Source: Clostridiales bacterium (GTDB lineage: Bacteria; Bacillota; Clostridia; Peptostreptococcales; Anaerovoracaceae). Taken from it: a DNA stretch of 64,000 bases. Positions within the stretch are counted from its first letter, which is position 1. Every line of letters begins with the position of its first letter. Below, piece by piece: positions 17,142 through 25,385 of the stretch. The stretch spans positions 25,556 through 89,555 of the forward strand of contig QXXF01000021.1 of NCBI GenBank assembly GCA_009911365.1, read 5' to 3'. The position numbers were made by a program, and so were the translations under genes. The notes beneath the pieces are model-generated. The model saw only the letters and a list, made by a program, of their open reading frames with translations, was not told where the DNA came from and searched no databases.

Positions 17142-17794
17142 ATACATTATTTATGGCGATGCCAGTATCGGCTTGAAATATAGTGGAGCAATATGCAGGA
17201 AGATTGAATCGTGATTACGAAGGCAAGGAAGAAGTAATTGTATATGATTATGTCGATAGTCATATCCCTATGTTTGACAACATGTATGCGAAAAGGCTTA
17301 AAGCATATAAACAGATTGGGTATGAGGTTTATACGGGAATAAAAGGTAAAAAACAAACTGCAAACGCTATCTTTGGCGGAGATAATTATGTAGAAGTATT
17401 TCAAAGAGACTTGCTTGAAGCAGATAATAACATTATCATTTCAAGTCCGGTAATTAGTGGCTCAAAAGTATATGAATTGATTCGTTTGCTTAAAGATAAA
17501 CAGGTAAATGGAGTTGACGTTACGATAGTGACATGGGAACCGGATTCTTATGGTTTTGGCGATGCAGGCTTCTGGATGAAGTTGCACGAAGAAATAAGGC
17601 AAGCTGGATTTTATATAAAGAATGTTGGAGATTCATGTGAGCATTTTTCCATTATAGACCAGAATATTGTTTGGTATGGCAATATTAACATATTAGGTAA
17701 TGCGAAGTTAGAGGATAGCATGATGCGTTTGGAAAGTAAGGAAATTGCTGCAGAATTGATGGAGATAACCTTTGGAGAGAAAAATATAAGTTAA
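17120..17794 (+). pseudogene. 3' remnant of a DEAD/DEAH helicase with a phospholipase-D domain
   Basis: From 17,120 the frame reads G-F-D-Y-P-R-L-D-T-L-F-M-A-M-P-V-S, the late helicase motifs of the family. A TGA at 17,174 falls where relatives have Trp or a similar residue. Then comes E-Q-Y-A-G-R-L-N-R-D-Y, helicase motif VI. The remaining about 180 residues have a PLD-like nuclease pattern (NNIIISSPVISGSKVYELI, CEHFSIIDQNIVWYGNINIL). Relatives are long superfamily II helicases, often found in defence loci. The first two thirds of the gene are missing. Confidence 0.7.
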
Positions 17795-17809
17795 AACAGG
17801 AGGTAGAAA

Positions 17810-18184
17810 ATGTTATTTTTATGTTATCCAAAATGTTCAACTTGTCAGAAAGCCAGGAAATGGCTGGATAAATACAATATAGAATATACAGAGCGTCATA
17901 TTGTGGAGGATAATCCGACTTATGACGAATTAAAGGCATGGTATAAGCAAAGCGGTTTGCCGCTCAAGAAATTTTTTAATACCAATGGATTAGTTTATAA
18001 AGAAATGCAGTTAAAGGATAAGCTACCGTCAATGAGTGAAGAGGAACGGTTAAAGTTGCTTGCTACGAATGGGATGCTCATAAAGCGCCCGATGGTGATA
18101 TGCGAGGATAAAGTCCTTGTTGGTTTTAAGGAAACTGAGTGGGAAGTGCTTAAAAATAAAAAGGATAAAAAGATGTGCCAATAA
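17810..18184 (+). CDS. ArsC/Spx-family thioredoxin-fold protein
   Basis: This 124-residue protein starts behind AGGAGGTAGAAA and has the family motif YPKCSTCQKARKWLD. The CxxC motif (C-S-T-C) is that of ArsC/YffB and Spx/MgsR relatives. Further matches are the conserved LKKFFNTNGLVYKEM and IKRPMVICEDKVLVGF blocks. Members are thiol reductases or RNA-polymerase-binding regulators; arsenate reduction is not established for this branch. It looks intact among degraded neighbours. Confidence 0.85.
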   Translation: MLFLCYPKCSTCQKARKWLDKYNIEYTERHIVEDNPTYDELKAWYKQSGLPLKKFFNTNGLVYKEMQLKDKLPSMSEEERLKLLATNGMLIKRPMVICEDKVLVGFKETEWEVLKNKKDKKMCQ

Positions 18185-18186
18185 AA

Positions 18187-18557
18187 AAGTGTTGCGGAAT
18201 CTTCAAATTAACGATATATTTTCCTTAGTGGTATTTCAGGGCTACGCCATAGTATTTTATCCGATCAGGGACACCTGCAAACCACTCGAACCATCATGAG
18301 TAAAGAAAATAGCTACTGGTACTGTTTTGGTACTAAAAGTTCTTGAAACGAGATGGAATAGAAATATTTAATACTAAAATGTATGGTAAAACACGAAGCA
18401 ACATGCTCTGTTAAACAGAACTTTGCGGTTAGAATGAATTAAAAATACAAATTTATGACAGTCATTTAAATGCGATTATCCTTACTGTCAAGAGGTTCAC
18501 AGGCGTAAGATTGATTTTTAAACGGTTTAAATGACTGAAAAACTCCATATTAGAAAT
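18187..18557. other. non-coding stretch after the ArsC-like gene
   Basis: No gene is supported. Short open stretches near 18,230-18,340 end quickly and are probably decayed coding sequence. A 12-bp inverted repeat is listed separately. Confidence 0.4.
18459..18537. repeat. 12-bp perfect inverted repeat around 55 bases
   Basis: CAGTCATTTAAA at 18,459-18,470 is the exact reverse complement of TTTAAATGACTG at 18,526-18,537. The enclosed 55 bases are not coding. It could be a structured RNA, a miniature mobile element or a recombination site; nothing in the sequence decides between these. Confidence 0.5.
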
Positions 18558-18600
18558 CGCCCTTAGCTGTGGGCAAACACTCATGGCTAGGGGCGTTTTT
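18558..18600 (+). terminator. terminator at the convergent ends of the ArsC-like and GNAT genes
   Basis: CGCCCTTAGC (18,558-18,567) pairs with GCTAGGGGCG (18,586-18,595) with one mismatch, followed by TTTTT on the plus strand. The right arm overlaps the stop codon of the minus-strand GNAT gene. Confidence 0.65.
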
Positions 18601-19051
18601 CCATAACATAATTCGTTAAGGGGACATTTGACCTGATTACTTGCTGTTTTTTAATAATAGTATATCCCCTGTGCAGAAAAAATGGTTTCGCAGTAATGGA
18701 AGCATGTGTGGTTATTTTTCTTGCTTGGAAAGCGTATTCCAGCTTATCACAAATAGCGGTGGCGATCCCTTGATTTTGGTAATCCTTGTGGACATATAGC
18801 CTGTCGAGGTAACCTGTCCTGTCAATATCGCCAAACCCTATTATAATGCCATCTTTCATGGCAACAAGCGAAAAATTTTCGGATAAAGATCGATTCCATC
18901 CCTCCATGTCCACATTGCCAGTTGCCCAGGCGTTCAACTGTTCATCCGTATAGTCTTTTGCGTTTATAGAATGGACAGTTTGATAAAACAGTTTCGCCAA
19001 GTGTTTGCAATCAGAGGGTAGATATTTTCTGATAATCACGTTTTCTTGCAC
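18587..19051 (-). CDS. GNAT-family N-acetyltransferase
   Basis: This 154-residue protein has the GNAT fold: IIRKYLPSDCKHLAKLFYQTV at the start, then GIIIGFGDIDRTGYLDRLYVH, and the acetyl-CoA loop Q-N-Q-G-I-A. The ending resembles the YafP-type subfamily (ITAKPFFLHRGYTIIKKQQV). The start is a GTG at 19,051 with only a weak ribosome-binding site. It overlaps the end of a broken upstream frame, so it was probably translated by coupling. The substrate is unknown. Confidence 0.8.
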   Translation of the reverse strand: MQENVIIRKYLPSDCKHLAKLFYQTVHSINAKDYTDEQLNAWATGNVDMEGWNRSLSENFSLVAMKDGIIIGFGDIDRTGYLDRLYVHKDYQNQGIATAICDKLEYAFQARKITTHASITAKPFFLHRGYTIIKKQQVIRSNVPLTNYVMEKRP

Positions 19052-19235
19052 CTACCAATCAGTAAATATTTGCGATAGCTCTTCTGTGGCTTTGCCTTGT
19101 TTATTATGTACGGAATATCAACAGAGTCTACCGCTAAAAAAGAATCGGCGTAGCCAGCTTTGTTCTACCATATCAATGCTAGGTATGTCAAGAGTCTGCG
19201 CCAGACGCATATCGGCACTCCATTCAGAGAATTAA
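19052..19235 (-). pseudogene. C-terminal relic of an unrecognised gene upstream of the GNAT gene
   Basis: On the minus strand two frames look protein-like. One holds W-S-A-D-M-R-L-A-Q-T-L-D-I-P. The other holds D-S-V-D-I-P-Y-I-I-N-K-A-K-P and runs into the start of the GNAT gene. They are separated by stops and frame changes. I cannot name the family. Confidence 0.3.
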
Positions 19236-19461
19236 AAAATCTTATAATTTCATGTATACTTGGAAAAAGGAATTAGACTAAGAAAAGGGATAGATGAAGC
19301 AATATGCTTGATAGATGATTCTTATATCCACACAAGAGGCCTTATCCTTTGCCGTGAAATTACAAGCTTGAATTGAAATTTATAGCGATAAAGAGTAGGC
19401 ATTTAAAGGATGTGTGAATCAAAATCGCCAAACCCCATGGACTTACTCGAGGACAAACCCC
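19236..19461. other. upstream region of the HNH-methyltransferase unit
   Basis: No gene is supported. It ends with GAGGAC at 19,449-19,454, the likely ribosome-binding site of the HNH gene. Confidence 0.4.
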
Positions 19462-20577
19462 ATGCAGCTACCATATTCAGAAACCCTAGAAATCCAATAC
19501 CTAAGCCGACTATTCGACAACACCAGCGAATGCTACAAATTTTTCTGGTTCCAGGCGATCATTTCCAAAGTGCTGGAAGGAAAGGACTGCCTGTCCTATG
19601 AAGAATTGATCAACGAAATGATTGCGGACGCATGGTACATGGTCACAGAATATCATCTAAATTTAGGTCCAAGTGACACCTTAGAGGCCTTAGTGCGCGA
19701 TCTGCGGGAAAAGTCCCAGTTGAAATCCTCAGAAAAGAAAGAGAACATACTAAACTATTTGAAAAATTGCGCAGATCGAGAAGTGGAAAAACGGAAACGA
19801 ACATTGACCAAAAATGTCCCCTACAGACTTCAAGCGCCATTCATGGAGAAACTGAAAGGTGAGGAGTGGAGCGTGTCCGAAAAAACATTGATTGTCAAAA
19901 TCAATGAGGAAAAAGGCCTGATTTATCGTTTCGAAACATTGAAAGGCATGCGCACCATCATCCAGATCAGCCCGGAATGGGTCGAGTACATACATCAGAA
20001 CCAGGAAATCATAAAGGGATGGCTCCAGTACCACATGATCCTATATTTGCAGAGACGTAACCCAAGCGTCCCAGGAATCGCGGACAAGCTGTATCCGCCG
20101 CAGGAACGAAAACTGGAAAAGGTTAAAAAATATTGGAAACTGCTGTTATCGATCCAACCCATCCAAGCAATATATGGGCATGTGAAGCTGACAGACCAGG
20201 ATATTTCCATCGATCATTTTGTACCGTGGTCCTATGTGGCTCACGATGAGTTTTGGAACCTTCACCCAACCACGAAGAGCATAAACAGCAGCAAAAACAA
20301 CAACTTGCCGGATTGGCGGACCTATTTTCCGCAGCTTGCTCAATTAGAATACGCCTCCTATCAGGCTTTATGGAAATACGATAAAGTACGTAATGAATTT
20401 GAAAAATGCGCCAAAGAACATCTGAACAGCGATAAGATTCGCAGAAAAATTTACCGAGAAGGTCTGGACTACACGATATTTTTTAAAGAACTAGAAGATG
20501 TGGTGCAGCCAGTGTATCAATCAGCGAAAAACTGCGGCTTTCAAAACTGGGTTTACACAGGGGAACCATCCAAATGA
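19462..20577 (+). CDS. HNH endonuclease domain protein paired with a methyltransferase
   Basis: The 371-residue protein carries an HNH nuclease core near residues 247-280: DISIDHFVPWSYVAHDEFWN, then LHPTTKSINSSKNN, with the D-H pair and the late Asn of the fold. The first 240 residues are helical and begin MQLPYSETLEIQYLSRLFDN. I chose the ATG at 19,462 because GAGGAC lies just upstream and LPYS near the start looks like the family N-terminus; a GTG 48 bases earlier would add 16 unlikely residues. The stop overlaps the methyltransferase start by four bases (ATGA). This pairing suggests a nuclease-modification unit, but the substrate is unknown. Confidence 0.75.
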   Translation: MQLPYSETLEIQYLSRLFDNTSECYKFFWFQAIISKVLEGKDCLSYEELINEMIADAWYMVTEYHLNLGPSDTLEALVRDLREKSQLKSSEKKENILNYLKNCADREVEKRKRTLTKNVPYRLQAPFMEKLKGEEWSVSEKTLIVKINEEKGLIYRFETLKGMRTIIQISPEWVEYIHQNQEIIKGWLQYHMILYLQRRNPSVPGIADKLYPPQERKLEKVKKYWKLLLSIQPIQAIYGHVKLTDQDISIDHFVPWSYVAHDEFWNLHPTTKSINSSKNNNLPDWRTYFPQLAQLEYASYQALWKYDKVRNEFEKCAKEHLNSDKIRRKIYREGLDYTIFFKELEDVVQPVYQSAKNCGFQNWVYTGEPSK

Positions 20578-21242
20578 AACAAACAATAGCCTATTATAAT
20601 GAAAACGCAGAAGAATTTTGCCAGACCACGCAAAATGCCGACATGCGTTTTTGCCGAGAAAAATTCTTGACCATCTTGCGGAAATCTGTAAACACCACTG
20701 ATTTTCAAACCAATGGCAGATATATGAAGCCAGATGAGATCCACCAGTGCCAGAAAAGCAAAAATAAAATCCATATCTTAGACGCTGGCTGCGGCAGCGG
20801 TCGGGACGCAAAAGCCTTTTTAGACTTGGGCTACTGCGTAACAGCGCTGGACGCATCTGAAAAAGTCTGTCAACAGGCAGAAAAATTCATCAAACAAGAA
20901 GTGGTCTGTACACCCTTTGAAGAGATGGATTTTGTAGAATCTTTCCATGGGATCTGGGCTTGCGCGTCACTTTTGCATATCACCAAAAAACACATGACTG
21001 ACGTATTGCAGCGGCTGCGGACCGCACTGAAAAAAGGCGGGATATTGTACGCTTCGTTTAAATACGGCATAGGCGAACGGACGACTAATGGAAGATTTTT
21101 CAATGATTACACAGCGGATGAACTGGCGGCGCTGATCGCCAGTTGCCATTTTTCCATTGAAGAAATTTTTATTACCCAGGATGTCCGCCCAAACAGAGAG
21201 CATGAACCCTGGCTCAATGTGTTAGCCAGGAAAAGCCGATAG
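20574..21242 (+). CDS. class I SAM-dependent methyltransferase
   Basis: The 222-residue product begins MKQTIAYYNENAEEFCQTTQ and has motif I at about 68-77 (HILDAGCGSGRD), an acidic motif II in VTALDAS, and the post-I block FHGIWACASLLHI. It lacks the (D/N/S)PP(Y/F) motif of DNA amino-methyltransferases, so it probably acts on a small molecule, protein or RNA. About 30 extra residues separate the N-terminal helix from motif I, longer than usual in this group. It overlaps the HNH gene by ATGA, so the two are almost certainly co-translated. Confidence 0.82.
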   Translation: MKQTIAYYNENAEEFCQTTQNADMRFCREKFLTILRKSVNTTDFQTNGRYMKPDEIHQCQKSKNKIHILDAGCGSGRDAKAFLDLGYCVTALDASEKVCQQAEKFIKQEVVCTPFEEMDFVESFHGIWACASLLHITKKHMTDVLQRLRTALKKGGILYASFKYGIGERTTNGRFFNDYTADELAALIASCHFSIEEIFITQDVRPNREHEPWLNVLARKSR

Positions 21243-21406
21243 ATACGGGATTTTTGCCTAAGATCACCAAAAAAGAGACCGCACAGGCCAATCAGGCCTT
21301 ATTGCTGCAGGCAAAAGAGAGGGCAAAGCGCATCATAGAGGCATACGTGAAAAATATAGGTGAACAACTAGGAGAAACATATACCGTAGAATGGGAAGAC
21401 GCATAA
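21242..21406 (+). pseudogene. C-terminal remnant of an unidentified gene
   Basis: A frame without its own start reads from about 21,248 through L-P-K-I-T-K-K-E-T-A-Q-A-N to a helical stretch (AKERAKRIIEAYVKNIGEQL) and stops at 21,404. A DUF4230-like origin is possible but is only an impression. The 5' part of the gene is absent. Confidence 0.35.
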
Positions 21407-21526
21407 CGGTAAATCCCGTGATAACCCCCTTCATGGCATTTAAACCAGAAAAAAATATAGATAATATTTACTTTTATATATAAATATGGTAAAATTATAA
21501 GCATATAGATGAAGGAGGGGGAGCCA

Positions 21527-21889
21527 TTGGAGCATCGACCAGAATATGATATCAAACAGATTGGGCGCAATCTAAAGCGTTTCCGGAAAGCAAAGAATCT
21601 TTCAATCGATGAAATCAAAGAATATCTTCGCTTGGGTTCCGTGCAGGCGGTCTATAAATATGAAAGAGGCGAAAATTACCCGCCGGCAGATGCCATGTTC
21701 GCCCTCATGGAATTATATGAAATCAGCCTGGGGGATCTCCTTTATAGCTGTGAAGAAGCACAGGAAACATCCCTTTACGTGAAATTACCGGATCTGATTT
21801 CCATAGACATGGCGATTGCCCGGCATTGCATACGAGTGAAAAAATACCGCGGGCTTTATCTGAGACATACAGACAGCCTTGCCGGATGA
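21527..21889 (+). CDS. XRE-family helix-turn-helix regulator
   Basis: The product of about 120 residues has an N-terminal XRE DNA-binding domain (IGRNLKRFRKAKNLSIDEIK, then LGSVQAVYKYERG). A C-terminal segment of unknown role follows. I propose a TTG start at 21,527, five bases after an AAGGAGGGGG ribosome-binding site; the ATG at 21,509 lies upstream of that site and cannot use it. It stands alone after degraded sequence and may be the regulator of a lost mobile element. Confidence 0.7.
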   Translation: MEHRPEYDIKQIGRNLKRFRKAKNLSIDEIKEYLRLGSVQAVYKYERGENYPPADAMFALMELYEISLGDLLYSCEEAQETSLYVKLPDLISIDMAIARHCIRVKKYRGLYLRHTDSLAG

Positions 21890-22214
21890 TATGAAGCCTT
21901 TGGAAGATCAAAGCAGCGAATCTCGCCTTTACACCCCAATCCTAGAAATTGGATATGGATATAGCTTCCATTAAACTTTGCCGTCAATGACAAACCTTAA
22001 AAAAGGTGATATCCTTGATTATACAAAAGGGGATTATCAAAAGGGAATTACAACTGCAAATCCGCGAAAAGATCTTTGAGGAAAAGCCAAGGCTATTACC
22101 AAAGGTCTTTTTGCGGCAGAAAGATTCGGAGAAAAATTTCAGTTTCCATTCCAAAATCTTAACCTCGATTTTCCCTTGATACAAACCTAAAAATATGGTA
22201 AAATCGTATGATAT
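21890..22214. other. intergenic region before tadA
   Basis: Short frames resembling decayed coding sequence (a plus-strand helical stretch around 22,020-22,170) are present but none has a start with a ribosome-binding site. No gene is called. Confidence 0.35.
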
Positions 22215-22676
22215 ATGAGAAACTTTATGTCAGAGGCCTTGAAAGAGGCAAAGATTGCTTATACCCTTGAGGAAGTCCCAATTGGAGCAGTGGTGGAAAA
22301 GGATGGAGAAATCATAGGTCGGGGCCACAATCTGACCGAAACCCTGAAAGACCCCACCGCCCATGCGGAAATACTGGCTTTGAGAGAGGCTGCCAGACGC
22401 TTAGGGGGCTGGAGGCTGTCGGGCTGCGGCTTGTATGTCACGGCTGAACCATGTGCCATGTGCGCGGGAGCCATCGTATGGGCCCGGATCGAAAAACTTT
22501 TCATCGGCACCATGGACCCCAAGAGTGGAGCATGCGGTTCTGTTTTCAACATCCCCCAAGAGCCAAAGCTCAACCATTATGTAGAGATCGAGAGCGGAAT
22601 CATGCGGCAAGAGTGTCAGGACATACTGAAAACATTTTTTAAAGAACTTAGGAAAAAGAAGTCGGAGGAAATATGA
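22215..22676 (+). CDS. tadA: tRNA-specific adenosine deaminase TadA
   Basis: TadA deaminates adenosine 34 of tRNA-Arg to inosine at the wobble position. The 153-residue protein has the zinc deaminase signature: H-A-E at about 50-52 with the catalytic Glu, and P-C-A-M-C at 79-83. It also has the conserved GDP...GSVFNI-type region (MDPKSGACGSVFN). No clear ribosome-binding site precedes the ATG at 22,215. The 3' end overlaps the next gene by four bases. Confidence 0.92.
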   Translation: MRNFMSEALKEAKIAYTLEEVPIGAVVEKDGEIIGRGHNLTETLKDPTAHAEILALREAARRLGGWRLSGCGLYVTAEPCAMCAGAIVWARIEKLFIGTMDPKSGACGSVFNIPQEPKLNHYVEIESGIMRQECQDILKTFFKELRKKKSEEI

Positions 22677-23554
22677 CTATGAAAAGAATTGGCGCGATCT
22701 TATGCCTTTCCTTTATATTGGCTGTCATGTCAGCACCTATGTGCTTTGCGGCACAGGGCGGCTTGACTATAAAAGACCAATATCCAAAAGACGGAGCGAC
22801 GGGCACTTCCGTAGAAAATGTCAGCGTCAAGATTTGGTTTGACCAGGATGTGCGGCCAGAGACTCCAGAGATCCGCAAAGCTAACAAAGCCAAAGTAAAG
22901 CTAGTAGATAATAAAGGAAAAGAACTTCCTATTTATGTAGCGTACAATCCAAAAGAAAAAGGCCAGATCATGGTATTGAGCAGCGATCAAGCCCAGATAA
23001 AGGATGACACGAAATATACCCTGACTATTGATCCAGGATTTCAGGCCACCAGCGGTGATACTCTAGCGACACAGGACAAAGTCGCGTTCACGACGTTAAA
23101 CCGTACGCAGGCTACGACCGTCAATATGATCATGATGGGCGTGATGATGGTGGGGATGATCTTTTTCACCTCCAAGAGCATGAAAAAACAGCAGGAAAAA
23201 GAACGTGCGAGCAAAGGCAAGACAGAAACCGTCAACCCATACAAAGAGGCAAAGCGTACTGGAAAATCTGTTGAAGAAATCGTAGAAAAAGACAAAAAGA
23301 ACAAAGAAAAGCAGGCGGCCGCGGCGGCTCGGCGTGCGGAAAAAGAGCAGGAAGCGCTCGAAGATCTAGAAGAAAAGAAACCGACTTCCAACAACAAGCG
23401 GGTTGCGGGCCCAAGGCCAATTTCCGTTGCCGGAGGAAAATACAAAGCACCAAAGAAACCGCAAGCACAGAAACAAAACAACGGTACAAGGCCAAAGAAT
23501 CAGACCGGCAAACAGCGAAACACGAAAAACAAATCAAAGAAAAACAAAAAATAA
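22673..23554 (+). CDS. secreted membrane-anchored protein with a Big_5-like Ig domain
   Basis: The 293-residue protein has a signal peptide (MKRIGAILCLSFILAVMSAP ending in CFA). An Ig-like domain of the Big_5 type follows (YPKDGATGTSVENVSVKIWF ... DTKYTLTIDPGFQ), then one membrane segment (MIMMGVMMVGMIFF). The long C-terminal tail is very rich in Lys, Arg, Gln and Asn. The tail should be cytoplasmic and could bind nucleic acid or ribosomes. It overlaps tadA by four bases and is closed by the terminator at 23,585. No function is known. Confidence 0.75.
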   Translation: MTMKRIGAILCLSFILAVMSAPMCFAAQGGLTIKDQYPKDGATGTSVENVSVKIWFDQDVRPETPEIRKANKAKVKLVDNKGKELPIYVAYNPKEKGQIMVLSSDQAQIKDDTKYTLTIDPGFQATSGDTLATQDKVAFTTLNRTQATTVNMIMMGVMMVGMIFFTSKSMKKQQEKERASKGKTETVNPYKEAKRTGKSVEEIVEKDKKNKEKQAAAAARRAEKEQEALEDLEEKKPTSNNKRVAGPRPISVAGGKYKAPKKPQAQKQNNGTRPKNQTGKQRNTKNKSKKNKK

Positions 23555-23584
23555 AAATGATGGAATCGAAGATTCCTGGATAAA

Positions 23585-23612
23585 ATGAGCGGGAATGTTC
23601 CGCTCATTTTTC
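23585..23612 (+). terminator. intrinsic terminator after the Big_5-like gene
   Basis: ATGAGCGG (23,585-23,592) pairs perfectly with CCGCTCAT (23,600-23,607) around a 7-base loop and is followed by a T-run. Confidence 0.85.
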
Positions 23613-23631
23613 ATAACGTAGGAGAGTCTCT

Positions 23632-24582
23632 ATGAAACAAATACAAATCAAATCCTATGGAAAAATCAACCTTTGCCTAGATGTCCTGCGCAGACTGGAA
23701 AACGGATATCACGAGGTGGAAATGGTTATGCAGCAGATCCTTCTTCATGATGATGTATCCGTAAAGTGGAAGAACCCGGCTGTGAATGAAATCCGCGGTC
23801 AGAAACGTCCCGTTGATATCGAAGTATCGACCAATCGCCCATGGCTTCCTAGAGACGAACGAAATCTGGCCTATAAGGCCGCCGCGCTCATGGCAGAGCT
23901 TTATGGCAGGGGAAGGCAGGGGAAGATCCGCATTGATATCAAAAAAAGGATCCCCGTAGCAGCGGGATTAGCCGGCGGCAGCGGAAACGGAGCTGCTGTG
24001 ATTCATGCGCTCAATGCTCTATGGGAACTAGGGCTGGATGTGCCGGAGCTTTGCGCTGTAGGCCGCCAGTTAGGGTCCGACATTCCTTTTTCTATCATGG
24101 GACAAGCCAAAACAAACCTCAGCCTTGGTCTGAGCAATGATCCCATGGCCGCTCACTGCGCGTTAGCTAGGGGGACTGGCACTGACTTGGAACCGCTTTC
24201 AAAAGGACTGAAAAGCCATCTGGTTTTGGCAAAGCCGCCCATCGGCGTTTCCACGGCAGAAGTCTATCAGGGCCTGCGATTAGACCAGATCAAAGAGCGG
24301 CCCAACATTGAAGAACTCGTGGAAGCTTTAGCCAAAAAAAGGTTTAAGACAATTCAAAAAAATATGGTAAATGTACTTGAAAATTTCACGCTTACAAGGT
24401 ATCCTAATGTTATGCATACAAAGAACAAAGTGCGGAGTCTGCTGAAAAAAAATCCAGTGCTGATGAGCGGAAGCGGGCCGACGATTTTTGCTTTATGCAG
24501 AAGCAGAGAAGAAGCACAGACTGCTTGCGAAACGTTAAAAGTATATTATAAGGAAACGTTTTGGACCAGGACAACCTGTTAG
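23632..24582 (+). CDS. ispE: 4-diphosphocytidyl-2-C-methyl-D-erythritol kinase IspE
   Basis: IspE phosphorylates CDP-methylerythritol in the non-mevalonate isoprenoid pathway. The 316-residue GHMP kinase has the N-terminal block IKSYGKINLCLDVLRRLENGYH, the ATP-binding loop PVAAGLAGGSGNGAAV at about 108-122, and the C-terminal MSGSGPTIFAL. The start follows TAGGAGAGTCTC. The next gene begins 16 bases after the stop, an arrangement (ispE then a GntR regulator) seen in many Clostridia. Confidence 0.95.
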   Translation: MKQIQIKSYGKINLCLDVLRRLENGYHEVEMVMQQILLHDDVSVKWKNPAVNEIRGQKRPVDIEVSTNRPWLPRDERNLAYKAAALMAELYGRGRQGKIRIDIKKRIPVAAGLAGGSGNGAAVIHALNALWELGLDVPELCAVGRQLGSDIPFSIMGQAKTNLSLGLSNDPMAAHCALARGTGTDLEPLSKGLKSHLVLAKPPIGVSTAEVYQGLRLDQIKERPNIEELVEALAKKRFKTIQKNMVNVLENFTLTRYPNVMHTKNKVRSLLKKNPVLMSGSGPTIFALCRSREEAQTACETLKVYYKETFWTRTTC

Positions 24583-24598
24583 CCAGAGAGGACGAAGA

Positions 24599-25276
24599 AT
24601 GTTAAACTTTGATATTCAAAATCACAGACCTCTGCGAGAAATCGTTTATGAGGAACTAAAAATGCAGATCTTGACCGGAAAAATCGTTCCCGGAACCAGG
24701 ATGATGGAAGTAGAACTGGCAGAAGATATGGGGGTCAGCAGAACTCCGATTCGCGAAGCGATCCGGAAACTGGAAAAAGAGGGCTTGATTACGATCGAAC
24801 CTCGGCGCGGTGCGTATGCTTCTCAAATATCCGTAAAAGATATGGTGGATATTCTGGAAGTTAGGCAGGATATGGAGGGCCTTGCTGCGTTTTTTGCTGC
24901 GTCTCGCATGAACGAAGAACAAATGAAAGAACTAAAACGGGCATCTGACTCATATAATCTGGCAGTAGCAGAAGGCAACACTGACAATATGATCGCATAT
25001 GACACCAGGTTTCATAGGATTATTGTGGAATCCTGCAATAACAGCATTTTGGTGCATATGATCGAGCAGCTGCAAGAGCTGGTGCTGCGTTTTCGTTATA
25101 TCTATTACGGCGAATTTCGGCGGGCTGAAAACATGCCAGAAGAGCACTGTCAGATTATGGAAGCAATTCGAGATGGCAGGGCAGAGGATGCCAGAGCTGC
25201 CGCTGACCTCCACATAGATCGGTTGAAAGAAATGGTCGTACAGGATGGAATGCAGCAGCAACAGCTACAGAAATAA
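24599..25276 (+). CDS. GntR-family (FadR-type) transcriptional regulator
   Basis: The 225-residue protein has a winged helix at the start (LREIVYEELKMQILTGKI, then MGVSRTPIREAIRKLEKEGL). It continues into the all-helical FCD ligand-binding domain with the metal-binding pattern D..R.FH near residue 140 (YDTRFHRIIVE). The ligand cannot be read from sequence. It follows ispE by 16 bases and is probably co-transcribed with it. Confidence 0.9.
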   Translation: MLNFDIQNHRPLREIVYEELKMQILTGKIVPGTRMMEVELAEDMGVSRTPIREAIRKLEKEGLITIEPRRGAYASQISVKDMVDILEVRQDMEGLAAFFAASRMNEEQMKELKRASDSYNLAVAEGNTDNMIAYDTRFHRIIVESCNNSILVHMIEQLQELVLRFRYIYYGEFRRAENMPEEHCQIMEAIRDGRAEDARAAADLHIDRLKEMVVQDGMQQQQLQK

Positions 25277-25385
25277 GCCGCTTTCTGTGAAATCTTCAAA
25301 AGCTGTATGTCGCCTCACGAAGCATTCAGTGAAAATGCTGGGCTGATGCAGGCGCAGGCCTATTTGAGATCCTCAGGATCTTGTG

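Noticed and set aside
25367-25381. hairpin before aroK considered as a terminator
   Set aside because: The stem is only six pairs and has no T-run. It more likely affects translation of aroK.
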